Source: Bacteroidales bacterium
GTDB lineage: Bacteria; Bacteroidota; Bacteroidia; Bacteroidales; JAADGE01
DNA: 41,153 nucleotides
Direction: 5' to 3'
NCBI GenBank assembly: GCA_021648725.1
Contig: JAKISF010000003.1
Coordinates: 129,116 to 170,268, forward strand
The notes under the pieces were generated by a model that was not told the DNA's origin, searched no databases, and worked only from the letters and a program-made list of their open reading frames with translations. A program made the position numbers and the translations under genes. Below are positions 34,771 through 41,153 of this stretch, one piece after another. Each line of letters opens with the position of its first letter. Position 1 is the stretch's first letter.

Positions 34771-35580
34771 TTGCGACTTTTTAAACGAAACATATACGGC
34801 CAAGTTTTATTCCTGAAAAAAGGATTAATCAAATTCTTAGGATATGTTTCTCACAGAAGATACAGCGGATTTAATCAGTTAGAAATTGAAGGTTCGGATA
34901 TAATAAGAAATTTACCCGAAAACGGGATTATGTTTGTTTCAAACCATCAAACATATTTTGCTGATGTTGCTGCTATGCTTCACGTTTTTAATGCCTCTTT
35001 ATTCGGAAACGAAAACAGCTTAAAAAGGCCTTTTCGTTATCTTAGAAAACCAAAATTGAACATTTATTTTGTTGCTGCAACCGAAACAATGAAAACCGGT
35101 TTGCTGCCGCGTTTGTTTGCGTTAGCGGGAGCAATTACAGTACAACGTACTTGGCGAGAAAAAGGAAAAGATATTGACAGACCTGTGAAACCCTCCGACA
35201 CAGACCATATAGGCATGGCAATAAAAGACGGCTGGGTAATTTCTTTTCCGCAGGGAACAACAAAGCCTTATAAACCTATTCGAAAAGGAACAGGGCATAT
35301 TATTAAGCAATTTAAACCGGTTGTAATCCCGATTGTAATAGACGGGTTCAGGCGTTCGTTCGATAAAAAAGGAATATTTATAAAGAAAAAAGGCATTTTA
35401 CAATCAATGGTAATTAAAAAGCCGTTAGATATAGATTATGAAAAAGAAACAGTTGAAGAAATTGTTGATAAGATTTCTTATGCAATTGAGCAACATCCTT
35501 CATTTTTAAGTTCATTCTCACAAGAAGCTTTGCTTGAAGCTGAGAAATTAAATAAAAAGCGTGATTTTTGGGAGTATTAA
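34771..35580 (+). CDS. PlsC-like acyltransferase with variant motifs, TTG start
   Basis: A 269-residue lysophospholipid-acyltransferase-type protein. The first motif reads VSNHQTYFADV: His59 and Asp65 are separated by five residues, where the usual motif is HX4D. The third motif reads FPQGTT (159-164) with Gln161 instead of the usual Glu in FPEGTR. The fourth region is VVIPIVIDGF. The variant motifs and the aligned length suggest a Bacteroidota-specific branch, and substrate is uncertain. The start is TTG: no ATG is available before residue 54, which already lies beside the active-site motif. It follows the aldehyde dehydrogenase by 45 bases and converges with the SH3b gene. Confidence 0.82.
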   Translation: MRLFKRNIYGQVLFLKKGLIKFLGYVSHRRYSGFNQLEIEGSDIIRNLPENGIMFVSNHQTYFADVAAMLHVFNASLFGNENSLKRPFRYLRKPKLNIYFVAATETMKTGLLPRLFALAGAITVQRTWREKGKDIDRPVKPSDTDHIGMAIKDGWVISFPQGTTKPYKPIRKGTGHIIKQFKPVVIPIVIDGFRRSFDKKGIFIKKKGILQSMVIKKPLDIDYEKETVEEIVDKISYAIEQHPSFLSSFSQEALLEAEKLNKKRDFWEY

Positions 35581-35613
35581 CACTAAAATGATATCCGCAT
35601 TTTTGAAAATAGT

Positions 35614-36528
35614 TTAATCATCTTCTTTTTCTTGCGGATAAAAGCTAAAGTTTTTTCCGTTATAGAGCATCAGTTTCGGAATATCGTTTAAACTTTTATC
35701 TCTGTTCGTGCCGATTAAAATTCCGTCAATCTCTATTCTTTGCAAACTGTCATTTACAATCATCTTTGTTTTCTTCGGAACATTTTTAATAAAAGAATAA
35801 TCATCACTAAAATCGTTAAAGGTTATTAATTCACCATATTTTTCTAAGATGTCCGTTTCAACATTAAGAACAATTAGCTTTCTGTTTCCGGTATTAATAT
35901 TGGTAATAATAAATGCTGCATCTTTTTTATTGTCGGCATTATAATCACCGTAGCAAAATGAATTATACATAGATTTACCCGGTTCGGCAAATATTTGCCA
36001 TACTTCTTTTTGGTCATCTTTACCGTATAATCTCGCCCTTTCATCTTTTGGTATTTTAGATGTAAATCCGTTCTTTTTTAAGTAACTTGAAATAGCTTTT
36101 CTGTATTTTGTTGAAGCAATTAATTTTTTTGCATTTTCATTTCCGAACATTCCCTCAATTGTATAGAATGTTTCGGGTAAAACCAAATATTCAAACGACA
36201 TGTAACCTTTTTTTTCTCCTACCGAAACTTCTGCCCAGTTATTATCAAGCACTTCATATACTTGAACTTCCGTTCCGAAAGGATAATGCCCTATAACGTA
36301 TGCATTTTTGTCCTTATCAGACCTTATGTTAAGTTCTTCGCTTATTACCATCATAGTTTTTGACGAAAAATCATCTTTTATTACTTTAATTACCGGACCT
36401 AATAACAAATAAACAATAAAAAAGAAAGGAATAATTCCGAACAAAACACCGCTTACAAAAACGGCTTTTGTTTTAAAGGTTTTTTTATCAAACTTTTTTT
36501 TTGATTTATTTTTTGAAAAAAGCATCAT
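35614..36528 (-). CDS. Membrane-anchored SH3b-domain protein
   Basis: A 304-residue protein with a basic cytoplasmic N terminus (MMLFSKNKSKKKFDKK), one transmembrane helix (about 24-48) and an SH3b-like domain (about 60-118) with ELNIRSDKDKNAYVIGHYPF and NNWAEVSVGEKKGYMSFEYL. The C-terminal part (about 120-304) has no recognised domain; it includes a FG-GAP-like stretch YGDYNADNKKDAAFIITN. SH3b domains in bacteria usually bind cell-wall material, so a periplasmic envelope-sensing or binding role is plausible. It is a single gene, divergent from the SpoIIE phosphatase gene. Confidence 0.8.
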   Translation of the reverse strand: MMLFSKNKSKKKFDKKTFKTKAVFVSGVLFGIIPFFFIVYLLLGPVIKVIKDDFSSKTMMVISEELNIRSDKDKNAYVIGHYPFGTEVQVYEVLDNNWAEVSVGEKKGYMSFEYLVLPETFYTIEGMFGNENAKKLIASTKYRKAISSYLKKNGFTSKIPKDERARLYGKDDQKEVWQIFAEPGKSMYNSFCYGDYNADNKKDAAFIITNINTGNRKLIVLNVETDILEKYGELITFNDFSDDYSFIKNVPKKTKMIVNDSLQRIEIDGILIGTNRDKSLNDIPKLMLYNGKNFSFYPQEKEDD

Positions 36529-36626
36529 ATCATTTAAATTTATGGTAAATTTGTTTTGTCCAAATTACGACATTAATCATTCAGAACAAAAATAATTTTA
36601 TTATTTAACCAAACAAAACTTTTACT

Positions 36627-37724
36627 ATGAGAATGAAAATATTAGGTTTCATTCCTATCACAAAAAATCAATTTATTATTTATGAGACAATTCTTTTCTC
36701 GTTCTTCTTTTTGCTTACGGTTTTCTTCTTTTCATATAATTTTCCGGAGTATATTGATGATCCTTTAATATTATTTCATGCAAAATATTTAAAGTATGTT
36801 ACTCTGATTCTAAGCTTTCTTGTTGTTGTCGAAGCACAATATTATCTTAATATTTTTATAGGAAAGCAATTAAAAATTATTGAGAAACAAAAGAAGAAAA
36901 TTGAATTTCAAAATGATGAAATTAAACAAAGTATTAGATATGCCGGACGAATACAAGAATCAATTTTGCCTCCGAAAGATAAACTGCCGAAAGATTTAAA
37001 TTATTTTATTCTTTATAAACCTAAGGATATTGTAAGCGGAGATTATTATTGGTTTGCGGAGAAATGCAACAAATTAATAATTGTTGCTGCAGACTGTACC
37101 GGGCACGGAGTTCCCGGAGCATTCATGAGTGTTCTCGGAATTTCATCTTTTAACGAAATAATAAACGAAACAGATGAGTGTTTAAATTCCGGCAAAATAT
37201 TAAATCGCTTAAGAGACCGCATTATTACATCGTTAAAACAAAAAGACGATGATTTAATTTCAGAAGCAGGAATGGACTTAGCCCTAATTATTTATGATAA
37301 AGAAAATCGAAAAGTTCAATTTTCCGGTGCAAAAAACCCTTTATTTATTATACGCAAACATACAACTGAAAAAGAAGGTGTTTCGAACAAAAAACAAAAA
37401 ACAATTTTAGGCTCTTATGAATTAAATCATATTCAGCCGGACAAAATGCCGATAAGTAAATATCCGATAATGGAACCTTTTTCTGTACAAGATATTAATT
37501 TACAAAAAAATGACACTTTATATATATTTTCTGACGGTTTTGCAGATCAATTAGGCGGAGAGAGAGGAAAAAAGTTATTAATGAAAAGGTTTAAAGCAAT
37601 TTTACTTAAAATTCAAGAAAAAAGTATGCCCGAGCAAGAAAAAATTTTAAATGACTTTTTAAACAAATGGAAAAACACGAATGAACAAACTGATGATATT
37701 ATTGTTTTTGGTATTAAAGTATAA
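36627..37724 (+). CDS. SpoIIE-type PP2C phosphatase with two transmembrane helices
   Basis: A 365-residue protein. Two transmembrane helices (about 15-37 and 50-70) are followed by a coiled-coil linker (about 75-105, KQLKIIEKQKKKIEFQNDE) and a SpoIIE/RsbU-like serine phosphatase domain (about 110-365). Metal-binding residues are present: Asp139 in VSGDYYWF, Asp156 in AADCTGHGVPGAFMSVLG, and Asp356-Asp357 in EQTDDIIVFGIKV; FSDGFADQLGG is also there. Such phosphatases act on anti-sigma-factor antagonists or other signalling phosphoproteins. No antagonist or anti-sigma gene is adjacent. It stands alone, with 211 bases before the next gene. Confidence 0.92.
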   Translation: MRMKILGFIPITKNQFIIYETILFSFFFLLTVFFFSYNFPEYIDDPLILFHAKYLKYVTLILSFLVVVEAQYYLNIFIGKQLKIIEKQKKKIEFQNDEIKQSIRYAGRIQESILPPKDKLPKDLNYFILYKPKDIVSGDYYWFAEKCNKLIIVAADCTGHGVPGAFMSVLGISSFNEIINETDECLNSGKILNRLRDRIITSLKQKDDDLISEAGMDLALIIYDKENRKVQFSGAKNPLFIIRKHTTEKEGVSNKKQKTILGSYELNHIQPDKMPISKYPIMEPFSVQDINLQKNDTLYIFSDGFADQLGGERGKKLLMKRFKAILLKIQEKSMPEQEKILNDFLNKWKNTNEQTDDIIVFGIKV

Positions 37725-37935
37725 ATAAACACAGATTGGACGAAATGACAGAAAAATTCTTTAAACAATATCGTTAAAACATAAATAATTATTCTTTTAT
37801 TGAAAAATAAATTCAGGGTAAAAATTAAAGTCAGTGTATTATTTGTATACTCAGCATGAAAATATGGGTTCTTATAAAAATTAACATTGATTAAATCATA
37901 TATTTCATATTTTTAACTTTCTAAATTTACTGAAA
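37725..37935. other. Intergenic region before the beta-roll surface protein
   Basis: These 211 bases are strongly AT-rich. I see no hairpin with a U-run and no clear TTTG-N19-TAnnTTTG pair. A weak ATTATTTG lies within it near 37840-37855. Confidence 0.4.
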
Positions 37936-39933
37936 ATGAAAACAAAACTAATTTTATTTACATTTATAGTTGCTTTTTTTTCTTTAGGTGTTTTTTCTCA
38001 GAATAACGTAACCGTAACAGATAATGCATCTCATACTGCTGATGCATCAGCAGTATTGGATATTTATTCAACGTCTAAAGGAATGCTTGTGCCGAGAATG
38101 ACAACAACTCAAATTTTATTAATCTCAAATCCGGCTACCGGCTTGCTGGTTTTTAATACAGATCTTAATTCATTTTATTTTCACAACGGTTCTGCTTGGC
38201 AAAACTTATCCGATCCGAGCGGAGGAATATGGGGGGTTAATACAACTACCGGAGATGTATATGTAAACGACTTACAAACTAACATAGGAATAGGAACAAG
38301 TCAACCTGTAAGCAAATTAGCCGTTCATGCAAACTCAGGAGCAAATCCTGACGATCCGCTTTTTGTTATTCAAGATGAGTTCGGAGAACCAATTTTTGCC
38401 GTTACATCCGAAGGTGTAAGAATTTTCGTTAAATCCGGGGCAAAAGCACTCTCCGGCGGCTTTGCTGTAGGAAAATACGGTGCTGCAAAAGCGGGAGAAG
38501 AGTATTTAAGAGTAACTCCCGACAGTACAAGAGTCTATACCCAATATTCTCCGAAAGCAGTCTCCGGCGGTTTTGCTGTAGGAAAATACGGTGCCGCAAA
38601 AGGTGTTGATAACTATTTAAAGCTAAATAATGAAAACTATTTAATGGGGCACAGAAGCGGAAGCAACATTACATCCGGTTTATACAATTTGTTTTTAGGA
38701 TATGAAACAGGACTTGCCGATACATCAGGAAGTAAGAATATATTAATCGGACATAATGCCGGTTTCAACAACTTATCCGGTAATGATAATATTTTTGTCG
38801 GACTTATATCCGGATACAACAACACCGTAGGCAGAAATAATATCTTTATGGGAAATGCTTCGGGCTTTGATAATACAACAGGAAGTTATAATGTTTATAT
38901 CGGTGATTCTGCCGGCTTCAGAAATCAAGACGGATGGTATAATGTTTCAGTAGGGTATTATGCCGGACATACAAGCACAAATATGAATAACAGTACATTT
39001 GTAGGTGCAGGTGCCGGAATGTTGGCGCAAGGAAGTGACAATACCTTTGTCGGAAACAGTGCCGGTTCATTTACAAGTGCCGGTGTCGGAAATACATGTT
39101 TAGGTTTAATGGCAGGCTTAAATATAAAAACAGGAAACAATAATGTATATATAGGAAGAAATGCGGGACATGACAATGAAGGAAGTCAAAACACATGTGT
39201 CGGAGAATCTGCCGGTTACTCCGGAGTAGGGAGTAATAATGTTTTTATCGGATATGGTGCAGGTGCTTTTGAAACAGATTCTAACAGACTATACATTGAT
39301 AACAACGCAAACAATGCAAACAATACATTAATATATGGCGAATTCGACAACAAAATATTAGCACTCAATGCAGATGTAGGAATAGGAAAAATAAATCCCG
39401 CAAATGCAGCTTTAGATATTATTTCAAATAAAATTGCCGGATGGGCTGCAAAATTTGATAATGACGGAAATGATATATCAAGGTATGGTATTCTGATACA
39501 AGCGGGCAACGATAATGCTGTGGGAACTAATTACTTTATTGATTTTAAAGACGGTGACGGAACATACACAGGCTACATACAAGCTGTTGACGGAGTATTA
39601 TCTTTATTTGATATAGTAAAAAGCAACAAAGAAAGCACAACAAATTCTAAGCTTAACGGTTTAGACATAACAAATAAACTAAATATTGTTGACTATAAAT
39701 ACAAAAACAATAAAATAACCGGTTTTGATGCCGTGCAAGCTAAAGAAATTTACCCTGCAATGATTTCAAAAGATATAAGAACCGGAAATTTAGCAATAGA
39801 CCAAACAAAACTTATTCCTGTATTAACAAAAGCAATACAAGAGCAAAACTCTGAAATTGAAAAATTAAAGACTGAAAATATAGAATTAAGACTTGAAATG
39901 GATGAACTAAGAAAAATAATAGAACAAAAATAA
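37936..39933 (+). CDS. Large beta-roll, tail-fibre-like surface protein
   Basis: A 665-residue exported protein. The signal peptide is about residues 1-21. Next come SKGMLVPRMTTTQ and NPATGLLVFNTDLNSFYFHN, typical of phage-tail-like Bacteroidota surface proteins. Two copies of GGFAVGKYGAAK follow, 37 residues apart near residue 175 and 212. About residues 251-450 hold twelve units of roughly 16-22 residues with core (N)xxxGxxxG, such as NILIGHNAGF, NVYIGDSAGF and NVFIGYGAGA, as in YadA-like head domains. The end has a S74-like region, KLNIVDYKYKNNKITGFDAV, and a C-terminal coiled coil of about 35 residues. There is no T9SS sorting domain. It is followed after 21 bases by a T9SS cargo gene. 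Confidence 0.85.
   Translation: MKTKLILFTFIVAFFSLGVFSQNNVTVTDNASHTADASAVLDIYSTSKGMLVPRMTTTQILLISNPATGLLVFNTDLNSFYFHNGSAWQNLSDPSGGIWGVNTTTGDVYVNDLQTNIGIGTSQPVSKLAVHANSGANPDDPLFVIQDEFGEPIFAVTSEGVRIFVKSGAKALSGGFAVGKYGAAKAGEEYLRVTPDSTRVYTQYSPKAVSGGFAVGKYGAAKGVDNYLKLNNENYLMGHRSGSNITSGLYNLFLGYETGLADTSGSKNILIGHNAGFNNLSGNDNIFVGLISGYNNTVGRNNIFMGNASGFDNTTGSYNVYIGDSAGFRNQDGWYNVSVGYYAGHTSTNMNNSTFVGAGAGMLAQGSDNTFVGNSAGSFTSAGVGNTCLGLMAGLNIKTGNNNVYIGRNAGHDNEGSQNTCVGESAGYSGVGSNNVFIGYGAGAFETDSNRLYIDNNANNANNTLIYGEFDNKILALNADVGIGKINPANAALDIISNKIAGWAAKFDNDGNDISRYGILIQAGNDNAVGTNYFIDFKDGDGTYTGYIQAVDGVLSLFDIVKSNKESTTNSKLNGLDITNKLNIVDYKYKNNKITGFDAVQAKEIYPAMISKDIRTGNLAIDQTKLIPVLTKAIQEQNSEIEKLKTENIELRLEMDELRKIIEQK
38451..38604 (+). 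repeat. 37-codon direct repeat in the beta-roll protein gene
   Basis: Two copies of a 42-base segment starting CTCCGGCGG occur at 38451 and 38562, 111 bases apart. The shared core encodes SGGFAVGKYGAAK, and only 2 of about 40 bases differ, so the copies are recent or kept alike by conversion. Confidence 0.6.
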
Positions 39934-39954
39934 AAAAACATAATATTCTATCAA

Positions 39955-41025
39955 ATGAAAAATTTACAAATATTATTCATTATGTTTCTTTCATTATGGG
40001 CAGAAGAAAGTATTGCACAAACGGGAATAATTATTAATTCAGGGGCAAAATTGGAAATTAATAATGCCTATTTAAAAATTAATGACGGAGATTTCATAAA
40101 CAATTCTTCAGAAAATACGTTTCTCGGAACAATTGTATTTAACGGCAGTTCTGGCCAAACAATCGGCGGAACAACAAACAGTAAATTTGATATGTTGATT
40201 ATAAATAACGGTAATACCGTAAATTTAGAAAATAATCTATATTTAATAGGCGGAGTAGTTTTTAACAACGGCATTTTAAATGTTAATAATTATGATTTAA
40301 CCTTAGCCCCCCCGGCTATATTAGACGGAACATTTTCTTCCGGCAGTATGATTAACCTTGACGGAGCAGGGAAAATTATTAAGGAAATTGAATCTAACGA
40401 TAATATATTGTTTCCTGTCGGAGATTTAACATCGGGAGCAGATTATTCGCCGGTTGAAATAACTTTCAATTCCGGAACATTCAACGCAAATGCTTTCTAT
40501 ACTATTGATTTAGCAAACAGCAAACATCCCGGAAACACAAGTAGTTCTGATTATTTGAACAGATATTGGACAATAACATCAAGCGGAATAACTAATTTTT
40601 CGTGTAATACAACTTTTAACTATACAAATAACGATATTGCAGGAACAGAATCAAATATATACGGAGGTATATGGAACGGAACAAACTGGGCATTATTAGG
40701 TCAGGCATCAGCTTTGCAGTTTTCAGGAACATTAAATGAATTCGGAGAAATAACAGGTGCCGAAGAAGCTATGCTTGGCGGAATAAATAACTTAACATCT
40801 GAAAACATACAAGTTTATTATGATAACGGTTTTATTAAAATTAATACTCCGAATAACATTAACCTATCACATGTCGAAATATATAATTCTGTCGGACAAT
40901 TAATTACAATTAAAGATTTATCAAAAACTCAACTGAATGAGTTTTCGTTCAACAATGCTAAAGGATATTATTTATTAAAACTTTTTACCGATAAAACATC
41001 AATTACAAAAAAAGTATTACTCTAA
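39955..41025 (+). CDS. Secreted beta-sandwich protein with T9SS type A sorting domain
   Basis: A 356-residue protein. Signal peptide about 1-21 (ending SIAQ) is followed by beta-rich sequence (IIINSGAKLEINNAYLKIND, YLIGGVVFNNGILNVNNYDLT), as in filamentous or beta-helical surface proteins. The region 160-270 has ADYSPVEITF and YWTITSSGITNF. The C-terminal 70 residues look like a type A sorting domain: IQVYYDNGFIKI, VEIYNSVGQLITI and GYYLLKLFTDKTSITKKVLL. It should be exported by the T9SS. It starts 21 bases after the beta-roll protein gene, so both are likely made together. The last 128 bases of the window (41026-41153) hold no feature I can recognise. Confidence 0.88.
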   Translation: MKNLQILFIMFLSLWAEESIAQTGIIINSGAKLEINNAYLKINDGDFINNSSENTFLGTIVFNGSSGQTIGGTTNSKFDMLIINNGNTVNLENNLYLIGGVVFNNGILNVNNYDLTLAPPAILDGTFSSGSMINLDGAGKIIKEIESNDNILFPVGDLTSGADYSPVEITFNSGTFNANAFYTIDLANSKHPGNTSSSDYLNRYWTITSSGITNFSCNTTFNYTNNDIAGTESNIYGGIWNGTNWALLGQASALQFSGTLNEFGEITGAEEAMLGGINNLTSENIQVYYDNGFIKINTPNNINLSHVEIYNSVGQLITIKDLSKTQLNEFSFNNAKGYYLLKLFTDKTSITKKVLL

Positions 41026-41153
41026 ATTAGGGCTTGCTGATTTTTAAATTAGATGAACATAATTATTTGAGGCACAGCAAAATAATAGCAAAAAACATGT
41101 TGAAATATTTGTATAAGTGCAATGCTTTTTATATATTTATAGCATAAAACCTT

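Noticed and set aside
38690-39270. Regular repeats that could look like a CRISPR or tandem array
   Set aside because: The periodicity is at protein level, with different codons and no identical repeat or spacer structure. It is the beta-roll coding region.

Overview
The window is a stretch of chromosome from a low-GC member of the Bacteroidota. The evidence is a complete type IX secretion (T9SS) core cluster (porP/sprF-gldK-gldL-gldM-gldN), two proteins ending in T9SS sorting domains, promoter-like TAnnTTTG -7 elements, and housekeeping genes with Bacteroidota-type sequences. I cannot resolve the organism below phylum. No rRNA, tRNA, CRISPR array, insertion sequence or prophage is visible, and no gene-free stretch exceeds 300 bases.

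Layout. Positions 1-2363 (-) hold a bifunctional penicillin-binding protein cut by the window edge. It is divergent from topA and an arginase-fold protein without its metal ligands (2635-6367, +), which lead into the T9SS cluster (6512-12636, +). The cluster is not uniform. A 17-bp hairpin with a U-run and a new promoter-like sequence separate gldK from gldL, and a 16-bp hairpin sits in the gldN leader. Next come the methylmalonyl-CoA mutase subunits (12782-16771), panD, radA and an unknown lipoprotein (to 19776). A minus-strand run follows: thyA-folA-Omp28-like T9SS cargo (23222 down to 19831).

A small plus-strand gene at 23421-23756 encodes an exported 111-residue protein made of six VDYGE repeats with one cysteine at each end of the repeat domain. 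It resembles the small beta-proteins predicted to form 7(1) 'septoil' knots and is the most unusual gene here. A minus-strand operon (27783 down to 23801) carries an HMG-CoA-lyase-like enzyme, malQ and a DUF389 membrane protein. A tight plus-strand operon (27912-32289) carries cheR, cheB, a membrane GAF protein, nadC and lpdA. A PnuC-family transporter with a YkoF-like thiamine/HMP-binding protein (minus), an aldehyde dehydrogenase, a variant PlsC-type acyltransferase, an SH3b membrane protein and a SpoIIE-type phosphatase follow. The window ends with a large beta-roll, tail-fibre-like surface protein and a T9SS cargo protein (37936-41025).

How the genes work together. The T9SS built by gldKLMN and PorP/SprF would export the Omp28-like and 39955-41025 proteins, which carry C-terminal sorting domains, and could support gliding. 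ThyA and FolA form the dTMP cycle. MutA and MutB interconvert succinyl-CoA and methylmalonyl-CoA. NadC and LpdA are co-transcribed with a CheB/CheR pair that has no chemoreceptor nearby.
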